From Kryptolebias marmoratus (taxonomy: Eukaryota > Chordata > Actinopteri > Cyprinodontiformes > Rivulidae): a DNA stretch of 64,000 nt. The notes beneath the pieces are model-generated. The model saw only the letters and a program-made list of their open reading frames with translations, was not told where the DNA came from and searched no databases. Each line of letters begins with the position of its first letter. Positions within the stretch are counted from its first letter, which is position 1. A program made the translations under genes and the position numbers. Below, piece after piece: positions 23,801-31,909 of the stretch. The DNA lies in contig NC_051446.1 in NCBI RefSeq assembly GCF_001649575.2, forward strand, positions 24,799,867 through 24,863,866. Direction: 5' to 3'.

Positions 23801-26800
23801 GTTGTGAATTAAAAAAGCTAAATATACACCATAAAATAAAAAGAAATCCACTTTTTCTGGCTTAATGCGTGCATGGGTTTTCTCCCACAGACCAAAGAAA
23901 AAGGAAAAGCAGGTGGATCGATTTAATAAATGTTCAGGAGTCAAACAGTCCATACAAGTCTGGAGATGTGAAAATGAGAAGAGGTTTTTACCAAAGAGGC
24001 AGATCAGTCGATGAATTTTAGTCCTGCAGGTTAAACTTCTGCTTCACATCAACGGTTCAGGACGTCCGTCTAAAATTCCTCTAAGAAGACGTCAGATTAA
24101 CTTGACTGATACCAGAAAAACGGCAAATTCCTCTTATTTACTCATTATGTCAAGATAACAAAGAATGTGTTTGTTTGCATGAATGAAGGTTTTGTTTGCA
24201 GTTTGGCCTCATTTCTCTACTGGTTGCAGGTAAGCTTCAGACTCTCCACATGTTGCTGCGGAAGCTGAAGTCTGGAGGCCACAGGGTGCTGATCTTCACC
24301 CAGATGACGCGCATGCTGGACGTTCTGGAGCAGTTCCTCAACTACCACGGGCACATCTACCTGCGCCTGGACGGCAGCACCCGCGTGGAGCAGCGCCAGG
24401 TCCGTACGCTTCCTGTACAAACAGATTTCTGTCCCTATTTGCTGCCCCCGGTGCTGATTGTGCGCCTTCATCCACAGGCCCTCATGGAGCGCTTCAATGC
24501 AGACCGGCGCATCTTCTGCTTCATTCTGTCGACTCGCAGCGGCGGCGTGGGGGTGAACCTGACCGGGGCCGACACCGTTGTCTTCTACGACAGCGACTGG
24601 AATCCCACCATGGATGCTCAGGCGCAGGACCGCTGCCACCGCATCGGCCAGACCCGAGACGTCCACATCTACAGGTGACCGATCTTATCATCACGCTGAC
24701 CCAGTTACAGCCCATTAGAGCGGCTGAGCCACAATGTGCAGAAACTAAAACACTTCCAAGAAGGGAAATCCTGTGAGGATCAGCCAATTAAAACCAGATT
24801 TCTGTCAGAGAAAAGTTACAGTTTGTGATTGAAAGTTTATAGAAACTATTCATTAAAGAAGAATATGATCATCCATCTGTTGATCGTCTTATTTATGGCT
24901 GCTGTTGCACGTTTTTACTGAACTTCTCGTCTTGTTTTTCTGCACGGAAAAAGTGTTGAAGATGAAAGATGGGATCTGTCTGGAAAATGTGCAGCAGCCA
25001 GCAGCTGGCGCGCTCAGAAACAAAAAACTAAAAAACTGCTGGTCAGACGAGCAGCAGATAGGTTGTAAACTATGAGTCAAGAAGTGGTTGAATAATGTTT
25101 TTTTTTTCCACTTTCAGGTTAATCAGTGAGCGCACAGTGGAGGAAAACATTTTAAAGAAAGCCAACCAGAAGAGGATGCTGGGAGATATGGCAATCGAAG
25201 GCGGAAACTTCACCACAGCTTTCTTCAAGCAGGTATCGAGTTTCCTCAGGAAAAACTGAATCACTGAGTTTAACTAAACAACCAGGTGGAGAGGCTGAGG
25301 TCTATTATCCACTTCCTGTTAAACCTGAGGTCTATTATCCACTTCCTGTTTAACCTGAGGTCTATTATCCACTTCCTGTTAAACCTGAGGTCTATTATCC
25401 ACTTCCTGTTAAACCTGAGGTCTATTATCTACTTCCTGTTAAACCTGAGGTCTATTAACTACTTCCTGTTTAACCTGAGGTCTATTAACCACTTCCTGTT
25501 TAACCTGAGGTCTATTATCTACTTCCTGTTTAACCTGAGGTCTATTATCTACTTCCTGTTAAACCTGAGGTCTATTATCCACTTCCTGTTAAACCTGAGG
25601 TCTATTAACCACTTCCTGTTTAACCTGAGGTCTATTATCTACTTCCTGTTTAACCTGAGGTCTATTATCCACTTCCTGTTTAACCTGAGGTCTATTATCC
25701 ACTTCCTGTTAAACCTGAGGTCTATTAACTACTTCCTGTTTAACCTGAGGTCTATTAACCACTTCCTGTTTAACCTGAGGTCTATTATCTACTTCCTGTT
25801 TAACCTGAGGTCTATTATCCACTTCCTGTTAAACCTGAGGTCTATTATCCACTTCCTGTTAAACCTGAGGTCTATTAACTACTTCCTGTTTAACCTGAGG
25901 TCTATTAACCACTTCCTGTTTAACCTGAGGTCTATTATCTACTTCCTGTTTAACCTGAGGTCTATTATCCACTTCCTGTTAAACCTGAGGTCTATTATCC
26001 ACTTCCTGTTAAACCTGAGGTCTATTAACTACTTCCTGTTTAACCTGAGGTCTATTAACCACTTCCTGTTTAACCTGAGGTCTATTATCTACTTCCTGTT
26101 TAACCTGAGGTCTATTATCCACTTCCTGTTAAACCTGAGGTCTATTATCCACTTCCTGTTAAACCTGAGGTCTATTAACTACTTCCTGTTTAACCTGAGG
26201 TCTATTAACCACTTCCTGTTTAACCTGAGGTCTATTATCTACTTCCTGTTTAACCTGAGGTCTATTATCCACTTCCTGTTAAACCTGAGGTCTATTATCT
26301 ACTTCCTGTTAAACCTGAGGTCTATTATCTACTTCCTGTTTAACCTGAGGTCTATTATCTACTTCCTGTTAAACCTGAGGTCTATTATCTACTTCCTGTT
26401 TAACCTGAGGTGTTTTAGATCCATTAAAGACGAGTCATCGCTACATAAATACATAAGACTTTTTTTATATCCTTCCACTGCTGAGGTTACCAAGTCTCTG
26501 GAAATTAAAAATAAAGAACTTTTACAGTAAATTAGTGTTGATATTTATAGTTCTCTGTAATAAATACCTTTTATTTTAAATCACTGCAAACTCAAAAATC
26601 ATAAAAAATGTTTCACTGCAGCATTTATAGTTCAGGATGACTTCAGTAGTTTTACAGATATATTTATATTTATATATTACTCAACAAATGTGAGCGTTAA
26701 AACAAAACCAACACATCAAAATCATCAGTTTTCTCCTTTCCCAACAGCTCTTCATGAATCATTTCTGTTTTCAGGAGGTAAACAAACAATAGTTAGCAGC

Positions 26801-29800
26801 CGTCCACAAATGTTGCTTAGTTTCTTTAAATTTAAGGACAAATTATTTATCAGTGTGAGGAAAATATTGTGTGGATAAAAGACGTGTTCATCTCACTAAA
26901 TAAGTTTGTTGTTTTGAAGCAAACGATCCGTGAGCTGTTTGACATGAACGACGGGGAGAAGAGGGAGCTGGCCGTGGAGCTGTCTGTGCCCCAAGCCGAC
27001 GACGAGGAAGGTGTCAACAAGCAGAGCACCACCATTCTGGAGCAGGTCAGACACGGACGTTCTGCTCATTGTGTGACGTTTCAAACCCGAACAAAGGGCT
27101 GAATCCGTCTTCGACACGTTTCAGGCGCTGTGTCGGGCCGAGGACGAGGAGGACATCGTGGCAGCCTCTCAGGCCAAAGCGGAGCAGGTGGCCGAGCTGG
27201 CGGAGTTTAACGAGAACATCCCGCTGGACGACGGAGGGGAGCAGGAGGAGGTGGAGGAGCTCTCCAAGGCCGAGCAGGAAATCGCTGCTCTGGTGGAACA
27301 GGTGAGAGACGAGAAAAGGCGAAGAGGATCCTGTTCTGTCTGCTGAAAGTAAACGATCTTTTCTCTGCTCATCTGCAGCTCACGCCCATTGAACGTTACG
27401 CCATGAACTTCCTGGAAGCCTCTTTAGAAGACGTCTGCAAAGAGGAGCTGAAGCAGGCTGAGGTACGAGTTGAACTGAACACTGGACGTGAAATCATCGT
27501 AGACGTAGAATATTCAGAGTCCGCAGAGCTGCCCTTTGTCCCAGTAGAGCTACCGTAGTTTCCTGTAGTAAAGATGCTCCATGAAAACTGCATCACTGAT
27601 CCATTTATAAAACTTTTATTACTCATTTGAGAACAGGTGATTGTTCAGGAGCTCCGAGGTGCACTTTGCTCATGTTTGATCCATAAAGAGGCACAATACA
27701 AAAGATGAAGTATTATTATTTGCTCAGATATTTTAATTTTCAATAAACCATTCCACAAAATAAGTCTGAAGAAACTCAAGATTTTTGAATTACTCAGCTC
27801 GAATTATATGAACTATAAATACTAAACGCCTATTTTCTCGTGTGTTTGAGCTCTAATCTAATGTAAAATGTGTTCCTGTGTTTCAGGAGCAGGTGGAAGC
27901 TGCTAGGAAAGGTCTGGACCAGGCCAAAGAAGAGGGGCTCATGCTCCACCATTCAACCGACGAAGACGACGACGACTTCCTGTCGACACCAGCTTCCTCC
28001 GAGCCCGCTCAGCCAGCTCCTGCCCGACGTGGACGCAAACCCAAGGACAAGACGCTCACCTCCACGCGGACCAGCGGTCGGCTCCGTGGAGCGTCACCTG
28101 AACCCGAGCCTGAGCCTTCGACGCCGAAAGAAGTGCCTGAAAGACTCCGGAGAGGAAGAGGAGCCGCCAAAGATGCTGCCGCCACGTCTCCCGCCTCGTC
28201 CCGAACAGATCCTAAAACCTCCTCGTCAAACAGAGTCCAGGATGCCTCCAGGTCTTCAAAAGCTTTGTCTCCGGTCAGAGACCAGACCACGAAAACCAGG
28301 ACTCAACCCACCCGCTCCCATCCCGGCCCCGTGCCTTCATCTCCTACCAGCTGCCCCCCCGCAGGCAGACAGCCGACCGAGGAGGAGAAAGAGAGGAGGA
28401 TGTCCGAGTCCTCATTAGACTCGAGCTGTGCAGCGGACCACCTGAACAAAGACGACGACAGTAAAGACCACAGCCCCATGTCCCCCCCCTCCACCTCCCG
28501 GTCGCCGCGGAAGCGCCAGTCGGCCGACGGCGAGGTGCTTCGAGGCCTGACGGACGATTCCCCATCAGCCAAAGTCCTGCGGAAGCTTCCAGGGAGGCTG
28601 GTCACCGTGGTGGAGGAGAAGGAGCCACGGAAGAGGAGATGGAGAGGAAGTGGAACCGGAGGTTCCTCCGAGGAGGCGCCAGCTGAGGAGAATGCTGCTG
28701 AGGCTGCAGACGAACCGAACAAAGATAACGCATCACAAAGCCCCGAAGAGAAGACAAAAGTGACTCCTCAGGACCAGGACTCCACCTCGGTCCAGCCGGT
28801 CCGAGGCTACCCTCCGTACTCCCCTCCACACCTTTCTCCTGACATGCCCGTCCTCAGGAACCTTCCTGTGCGGCGCAGGCTTGAAACGGAATCTCGTCTC
28901 GCCGCTCAGCTTGGAGAGCAGCAGCAGCTTCCGGGTCGAGGAAGAGGAGCAACCCAGCTGAAGAAAACCGACACAACGCCGGGCAAAGACTCCACCGCCG
29001 CGCCCACAGAGTCCAACACCAACTCTCTTCCTGCACCACCTGTAAAAAGAAAGAGGGGCCGGCCCCCTAAGATTGCTCCTGCTTTAACTGAGCCTGACAA
29101 CAGAGCGACTCCGCCCACCTCGCCGAGTGAGGACGGGCACTTCCCTCAGTCCCCAAAACGTAAGAGGGGGCGTCCCCGTAAGGACTCTACTGTTGTCAGT
29201 GAAGCACAGAGTTCTGGAACAACCCGTCAGGACCCTCAGCCCCCCAGAGCTGAGGAGACACCAGCCAAGGCTGCAGCACCAGCTCCAGCTCCAGCTCCAG
29301 ATCCGGCTCCATCTCCAGAACCGGCTCCAGATCCAGTTTCAGCTCCAGATCCAGTTTCAGATCTAGATCCAGATCCAGCTCCAGCTGCAGCTCCATCTCC
29401 AGAACCGGCTCCAGATCCAGTTTCAGATCCAGATCCAGCTCCAGCTCCAGCTCGAGAACCGGCTCCAGATCCAGTTTCAGCTCCAGATCCAGTTTCAGAT
29501 CTAGATCCAGATCCAGCTCCAGCTCCAGAACCGGCTCCAGATCCAGTTTCAGCTCCAGATCCAGTTTCAGATCTAGATCCAGATCCAGCTCCAGCTGCAG
29601 CTCCATCTCCAGAACCGGCTCCAGATCCAGTTTCAGATCCAGATCCAGCTCCAGCTCCAGCTCGAGAACCGGCTCCAGATCCAGTTTCAGATCCGGTTCA
29701 AGCCTCTGCAACAAACCCAGATCAGACATGGACATCAGCTGAACCTGAACCTCCTCCTGTGTCTGTCTCTACATCTGCATCCATCCACGTTAGTCCTGCT

Positions 29801-31909
29801 CCAGATCCAGGTCCACCCATCTCATCAGCCTCTGAGGCTGCTGCAGAGCCGAACTCCTACTCTGTTCCTGCAACTGTGAACTCAACAGAACCGGACTCTG
29901 ACAAACCCCCGGCAGATGCCGAATCAGAGGAAGCACTTACCCCATCAGCGCCAACCGTAACAGCCACTACAACTGCGCTACAAGCAGAAAGGGTCACCAC
30001 TACAGACGAGTCAGAAGCTCCTGCTGCACCAGCTGTAACCTCCACTCCACCTGCAGGCCAGGAGGATTCAGCCACAACAGACCTGACTCCGCCTCCAGAA
30101 CAAACCTCCCAGGACCGCCCGAGTCCGCTGAGCTCCAACCCAGCCTCTGCTGCTCCACCCTCTGCTCAGACTCTGACTGCAGCCTCATCGTCACCTCAGG
30201 CTCAGGTAGCATCAGAGCCTGAAACATCTGCCGCTCCACCCAGTCCAGCCACTGCTGCACCCCCAGTACAGGAAGTCGGCGTCAGTTCTTCTACCCCCGC
30301 CGCAGCTGCAGAGACGACTGTCGAAACCCCAACTCCAGGAACAACTTCCACAGGAACTCTTTTAACAGCTTCATCAACGCCAGAGAACCCGCTTCCAGAC
30401 ACCCGGGAGCAGAACTCGCCACCCGCCGGTCTCTCAGAAGAAACGACAGAACCGGCTCCGCCAATGGCCGCCACAATGGAGGTAGATTCTGTGGGAAAAT
30501 CCAACGAGGAGGAAGAGGAGCAGGACGTCGGCAAGTCGCAGCATAAAAGAAGACGAGTGGAAAGCTCCTCTGAGACTAAAGAGTCGGGAAGAGAAACAAA
30601 AAGCGCTCATCAGGAAGAGGACGCCACTGATGATCAGAAACCTCAGAGTCAGAAAAGGTCCCTCAGTCGGCAGAGCAGTCAGGAGTCGGTGCGCTCCTCT
30701 TCGCCTTCATCCGGGAGCTCCTCGTCAAACCTCGTACGCCACGCTCACCATAAGAGGACTTACGAGAACCGCCATCCTGCCAAGAGGAGGCGGACAGAGG
30801 TCACAGAGGGGGAGGAGGAGGAGGAAGGTGTCGAGAAGGAGCCTGCCACGGCTTCGTCTCGCAGGAGGCATTCGAGGTCCTCCTCTTCCTCCTCCGACTC
30901 GGACAGCAGCGAGAGCAGGAAGCGGCTAACGCGCTCGGCGCAGCGCCGGCTGCAGGATCAGGAGAAGGAACATGGCGACAGGGACAGGAAGGAAGAGAAA
31001 CCAGCTCACGGTTCGAACAACGCCAACGCGTCCACCGGGGGCGAGTCGGGCAGCGACACGTCCTCCGTGAGGGTGACGAGGAAGTCTGCGGGGTGTCCGC
31101 CCTCGCAGGACGCCAAGCCTCAGACGAACAGCGCTCCGTCTTTGCCTCCTGAGCCTGAAGTTCTGGGAAAACGCTGCTCGGCTCTGAACGCAGCAGCCAA
31201 GCTCCTGGCAATGAAAGGCAGGGTGGACACGCCGGGACACACGACTCGGAAGGACTCGGGAGCCAAGTCCGCCTCGGATAAGAACCAAAAACCTAAAAGT
31301 GTCGCCGCCTCTCCTCAGAGTAACTCTGTGAATCCAAATAACAAAAACAAGAGCAGCAAACCGTCGACGCCGGAGCAGACGGGCCGCTCGGCTCCTCGCT
31401 CCACCCGGCAGTGCCCCGGAGCCCTGGTTCCTCCGCTGGAGGTGGAGTACAGGAGGCCCAGGCTGGAGGACAAGGACGGCGGCGGCAAGAAGGCGCTGAG
31501 AGGAAAGGAGGGCGAGGCGGAGACGCTGTCTCTGTCACGGGGCCACAGCGCCTGCAGCAGCATGAGCAGCGACGGCGAGGGCGACGGCGGCGGGCGCAGC
31601 AGCCGAAGTCGCAGCAGCAGCAACAGCAGCCAGCGAACCCACAGCATCAGCTCCCAAAACACGGAGCGCCGGGGTTCCCGCGCCACCTCCTCCGGCAGCG
31701 ACAGGGACCGCAGCTCCGAGCGGGCGAAGCAGAACCGAAAGGACGGCAGGAGGTCTCAGAAGCTCCCGCAGGAGGTGGTGACCAGCAGCTCGGGAACCGA
31801 GGGGACACCGGACCGCGTGCTGCGGAGCGTGGCGGCACTGGCGGCGGTGCAGGCGCGCTCTCCCGCCGCGAGCACGCGCTCCTCCAACCAACAACGCAAC
31901 AAAACCTGA
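2863..31909 (+). CDS. srcap: srcap, SNF2-related ATPase of the H2A.Z-loading complex
   Basis: Exons, all phase-consistent: 2863-2897(?), 4259-4335, 5896-8681, 10355-10618, 11111-11296, 11393-11533, 12921-13110, 13745-13920, 15036-15129, 15297-15386, 15620-15793, 15903-16120, 16209-16386, 16465-16601, 16769-16938, 18988-19317, 19835-20021, 20104-20273, 20484-20641, 20756-20971, 21054-21218, 21675-21809, 21893-22222, 22421-22587, 22723-23036, 23119-23321, 24230-24399, 24478-24674, 25118-25232, 26920-27045, 27125-27301, 27379-27462, 27887-31909. From 10355 onward this sums to 3094 residues plus stop, co-linear with human SRCAP (3230 aa). SRCAP is the nuclear ATPase that exchanges H2A-H2B for H2A.Z-H2B. 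It carries [28 protein letters not shown] and AT-hooks. The start is uncertain. ATG 2863 is in frame only if the weak donor 2897/2898 is used; with the stronger donor at 2845/2846, the first in-frame ATG is 6135 (Kozak AGCATGG). Predicted length is about 4060 or about 3943 aa. Confidence 0.93.
3301..3860. promoter_or_regulatory. CpG-rich regulatory stretch in srcap intron 1
   Basis: This part of the first srcap intron stays GC-rich. It holds a full palindromic CRE (TGACGTCA, 3301-3308), an NRF1-like GCGCCTGCGCA (3470-3480), an E-box TCACGTGA (3673-3680) and a CG alternating run near 3805-3815. Together these look like a proximal enhancer or alternative promoter. One base is undetermined (n) at about 3738. 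No conserved coding segment is visible. Confidence 0.4.
4520..4675 (+). repeat. Dispersed repeat family copy (YY1-core repeat), fragment
   Basis: Contains a GTGGCAGGCATCTTGGAT block, then GTTGACTCC and AAAATCCAGCCAGTGATTCGTG. The same blocks recur in this order in the copy at 18276-18545. It lacks the GCATATCGCCCGC end, so it is a partial, diverged copy within srcap intron 2. Confidence 0.5.
5896..8681 (+). CDS. srcap: srcap giant N-terminal exon (about 930 codons), function unknown
   Basis: The acceptor CTCCTGCAG ends at 5895 and the donor AAG|GTAGTC is at 8681/8682. The frame is open for the whole 2786 bases, matches the phase of exon 4259-4335 upstream, and joins in phase 0 to the exon at 10355 that leads into the HSA domain. 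The protein is Ser/Thr/Glu/Gln-rich and mostly disordered. It has one more ordered block around 7090-7440 ([51 protein letters not shown]) and an acidic C-terminus ([27 protein letters not shown]). Human SRCAP has only about 100 residues before the equivalent of the next exon. I do not recognise this domain. If the intron is retained, translation stops at 8697-8699. It could be a separate gene, but no promoter or poly(A) site separates it from srcap. Confidence 0.68.
8700..10354 (+). other. srcap intron without recognisable features
   Basis: An AT-rich intron between the giant exon and the exon at 10355. It has several AATAAA-like strings (for example near 8985 and 9010) but no open frame or recognisable mobile element. 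The acceptor is a pyrimidine-rich CACTCTCAG ending at 10354. Confidence 0.6.
10355..13110 (+). CDS. srcap: srcap HSA-domain exons
   Basis: Four exons: 10355-10618, 11111-11296, 11393-11533 and 12921-13110. The first encodes a Ser/Pro-rich stretch ending DMAELAKH. The next reads [18 protein letters not shown] and then [20 protein letters not shown], followed by [20 protein letters not shown]. This is the helicase/SANT-associated (HSA) domain, almost identical to human SRCAP. In INO80/SWR1-class remodellers HSA nucleates actin, actin-related proteins and DMAP1. The last exon reads [20 protein letters not shown] and [19 protein letters not shown], conserved to human. The intron between 11533 and 12921 holds an hAT-like element and an assembly gap. 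Confidence 0.95.
11716..11848. repeat. Perfect 38-bp inverted repeat inside the hAT-like element
   Basis: Arms 11716-11753 and 11811-11848 are exact reverse complements (38 bases each, starting ACGTACGTAATTGGGG) around a 57-base loop. The loop begins GTGCTGTGTGATATGG, resembling another transposon terminus. This would form a strong cruciform or hairpin. Confidence 0.85.
12152..12383. other. Assembly gap (232 N)
   Basis: Undetermined bases inside the hAT-like element. On its right edge is a 30-bp direct repeat (12399-12428 and 12429-12458 share CGTAAAGCAGCGTCATGTCG). A longer tandem array may be collapsed or missing here. Reading frames that cross the gap are meaningless. Confidence 0.95.
12741..12800 (-). 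repeat. Dispersed repeat family fragment (YY1-core repeat)
   Basis: Carries GTCGTAGCTGAGAGTCATCC, the reverse complement of the GGATGACTCTCAGCTAC block seen in the copies at 18276-18545 and 45339-45560. It lies in the srcap intron just after the hAT-like element. Confidence 0.5.
13745..16120 (+). CDS. srcap: srcap acidic segment exons
   Basis: Five exons: 13745-13920, 15036-15129, 15297-15386, 15620-15793 and 15903-16120. They encode the strongly acidic stretch before the ATPase: [77 protein letters not shown] and [20 protein letters not shown]. Several blocks match human SRCAP nearly word for word. In the Swr1 family acidic regions of this kind bind histone H2A.Z-H2B. The Asp/Glu runs between conserved blocks are variable. 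All junctions keep the frame. Confidence 0.94.
14228..14388. mobile_element. Palindromic MITE-like foldback element
   Basis: The left arm 14228-14280 (GGCCACCATCCTGCAGG, then CCTCTGCTCCAACACACCTG) is mirrored by the right arm 14330-14388 (CAGGTGTGTTGGAGCAGAGG, then GCAGGATGGTGGGCC). About 50 bases separate the arms. This arrangement is common in teleost introns. It is noncoding and sits in the srcap intron 13921-15035. I cannot assign a superfamily because target duplications are unclear. Confidence 0.65.
16209..20273 (+). CDS. srcap: srcap ATPase lobe 1 exons (SNF2_N)
   Basis: Exons 16209-16386, 16465-16601, 16769-16938, 18988-19317, 19835-20021 and 20104-20273. Visible motifs: [20 protein letters not shown]; Walker A DEMGLGKT (about 16320-16343); [20 protein letters not shown]; the DEAQ box at 16874-16885 (a normal variant of DEAH in SRCAP); [40 protein letters not shown]; and [18 protein letters not shown]. 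This lobe binds and hydrolyses ATP to move DNA across the nucleosome. It is near-identical to human SRCAP. The 2-kb intron at 16939-18987 is the longest within the lobe and holds a full dispersed-repeat copy. Confidence 0.97.
18276..18545 (+). repeat. Dispersed repeat family, fullest copy (YY1-core repeat)
   Basis: In order: TTGCATATCGCCCGCCGCC (18275-18293), TTGGGGATGACTCTCAGCTA (about 18322-18345), GTGGCAGCCATCTTGAATC (about 18412-18430), GTTGACTC, AAAATCCACCCTGTGG, and GAGATATTTTGCTAACAGTC near 18510-18535. The same blocks recur in both orientations through the window. The block GCAGCCATCTTGA is the complement of a YY1 core. No coding capacity or poly-A tail is seen. I cannot name the family. 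Confidence 0.6.
20484..23321 (+). CDS. srcap: srcap inter-lobe insertion exons
   Basis: Exons 20484-20641, 20756-20971, 21054-21218, 21675-21809, 21893-22222, 22421-22587, 22723-23036 and 23119-23321, about 560 residues. INO80/SWR1-class ATPases carry a long insertion between their two lobes that docks the RUVBL1/2 ring. Conserved anchors to human are [62 protein letters not shown] and [20 protein letters not shown]. The Pro/Ala/Thr-rich repeats that fill this insertion in human are largely absent. The first exon ends at an apparent GC donor (AAG|GCAAGT, 20641/20642). Confidence 0.93.
24230..25232 (+). CDS. srcap: srcap ATPase lobe 2 exons (helicase C)
   Basis: Exons 24230-24399, 24478-24674 and 25118-25232. 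They encode [100 protein letters not shown] and [13 protein letters not shown]. The [13 protein letters not shown] motif (24619-24657) holds the arginine finger. The last exon reads [20 protein letters not shown] and then [18 protein letters not shown]. It is intact and almost identical to human SRCAP, so the enzyme should be active. The intron that follows contains a 37-copy minisatellite. Confidence 0.97.
25295..26411. repeat. 30-bp minisatellite, about 37 copies, with 150-bp higher-order period
   Basis: The unit is CTGAGGTCTATTATCCACTT plus CCTGTTAAAC, repeated without interruption. Only three positions vary systematically: TATC/TAAC, CC/CT before ACTTCC, and AAAC/TAAC at the end. ACTTCCTGTT is invariant in every copy. 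Combining the variants gives unit types in the order A A C D B that recur as 150-bp blocks between about 25655 and 26255. Since 30 is divisible by 3 and no unit holds a stop, one frame stays open throughout. It lies in the srcap intron 25233-26919. Confidence 0.95.
26920..27462 (+). CDS. srcap: srcap post-ATPase exons
   Basis: Exons 26920-27045, 27125-27301 and 27379-27462, all phase 0. They encode [80 protein letters not shown] and [20 protein letters not shown]. Each block aligns to human SRCAP just after the helicase C domain. The segment is rich in Glu and Ala, probably helical, and in Swr1-type enzymes contacts other subunits of the complex. Confidence 0.95.
27887..31909 (+). CDS. srcap: srcap terminal exon with AT-hooks
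   Basis: A single 4-kb exon of 1340 codons, from the acceptor TTTCAG at 27886 to TGA at 31907-31909. It opens [20 protein letters not shown], conserved with human, then becomes a disordered Pro/Ser/Glu-rich tail. Conserved motif [18 protein letters not shown] is encoded near 28571-28625. Two clear AT-hooks are present: KRKRGRPPK (29045-29071) and KRKRGRPRK (29156-29182). A weaker ARRGRKPK is at 28022-28045. AT-hooks bind the minor groove of AT-rich DNA; human SRCAP has three. The middle carries a Pro/Asp/Ala coding repeat and the end has Arg/Ser-rich patches. [15 protein letters not shown] near the end matches the human VPPLE block. Confidence 0.95.
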   Translation, partial: EQVEAARKGLDQAKEEGLMLHHSTDEDDDDFLSTPASSEPAQPAPARRGRKPKDKTLTSTRTSGRLRGASPEPEPEPSTPKEVPERLRRGRGAAKDAAATSPASSRTDPKTSSSNRVQDASRSSKALSPVRDQTTKTRTQPTRSHPGPVPSSPTSCPPAGRQPTEEEKERRMSESSLDSSCAADHLNKDDDSKDHSPMSPPSTSRSPRKRQSADGEVLRGLTDDSPSAKVLRKLPGRLVTVVEEKEPRKRRWRGSGTGGSSEEAPAEENAAEAADEPNKDNASQSPEEKTKVTPQDQDSTSVQPVRGYPPYSPPHLSPDMPVLRNLPVRRRLETESRLAAQLGEQQQLPGRGRGATQLKKTDTTPGKDSTAAPTESNTNSLPAPPVKRKRGRPPKIAPALTEPDNRATPPTSPSEDGHFPQSPKRKRGRPRKDSTVVSEAQSSGTTRQDPQPPRAEETPAKAAAPAPAPAPDPAPSPEPAPDPVSAPDPVSDLDPDPAPAAAPSPEPAPDPVSDPDPAPAPAREPAPDPVSAPDPVSDLDPDPAPAPEPAPDPVSAPDPVSDLDPDPAPAAAPSPEPAPDPVSDPDPAPAPAREPAPDPVSDPVQASATNPDQTWTSAEPEPPPVSVSTSASIHVSPAPDPGPPISSASEAAAEPNSYSVPATVNSTEPDSDKPPADAESEEALTPSAPTVTATTTALQAERVTTTDESEAPAAPAVTSTPPAGQEDSATTDLTPPPEQTSQDRPSPLSSNPASAAPPSAQTLTAASSSPQAQVASEPETSAAPPSPATAAPPVQEVGVSSSTPAAAAETTVETPTPGTTSTGTLLTASSTPENPLPDTREQNSPPAGLSEETTEPAPPMAATMEVDSVGKSNEEEEEQDVGKSQHKRRRVESSSETKESGRETKSAHQEEDATDDQKPQSQKRSLSRQSSQESVRSSSPSSGSSSSNLVRHAHHKRTYENRHPAKRRRTEVTEGEEEEEGVEKEPATASSRRRHSRSSSSSSDSDSSESRKRLTRSAQRRLQDQEKEHGDRDRKEEKPAHGSNNANASTGGESGSDTSSVRVTRKSAGCPPSQDAKPQTNSAPSLPPEPEVLGKRCSALNAAAKLLAMKGRVDTPGHTTRKDSGAKSASDKNQKPKSVAASPQSNSVNPNNKNKSSKPSTPEQTGRSAPRSTRQCPGALVPPLEVEYRRPRLEDKDGGGKKALRGKEGEAETLSLSRGHSACSSMSSDGEGDGGGRSSRSRSSSNSSQRTHSISSQNTERRGSRATSSGSDRDRSSERAKQNRKDGRRSQKLPQEVVTSSSGTEGTPDRVLRSVAALAAVQARSPAASTRSSNQQRNKT
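29275..29698 (+). repeat. srcap: Coding minisatellite (Pro-Asp/Pro-Val-Ser/Pro-Ala) in srcap
   Basis: Degenerate CCAGAT/CCAGCT hexamers encode [22 protein letters not shown] and [10 protein letters not shown] blocks. A segment at 29341-29490 recurs almost exactly at 29551-29700, a 210-bp offset equal to 70 codons, so the array grew by segmental duplication in frame. It lies directly after the second AT-hook. Length is likely polymorphic. Confidence 0.9.

Noticed and set aside
25295..26411. CRISPR array (30-bp direct repeats)
   Set aside because: The repeats are contiguous with no spacers and lie in a vertebrate intron.
25286..26530. 414-codon frame (LRSII...FLLN repeats) as a protein gene
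   Set aside because: It is the translation of an intronic 30-bp minisatellite. The frame is open only because the unit is a multiple of three.
29196..29735. 179-codon antisense frame (Leu/Asp/Glu repeats)
   Set aside because: It is the shadow of the Pro/Asp coding repeat of srcap on the opposite strand.
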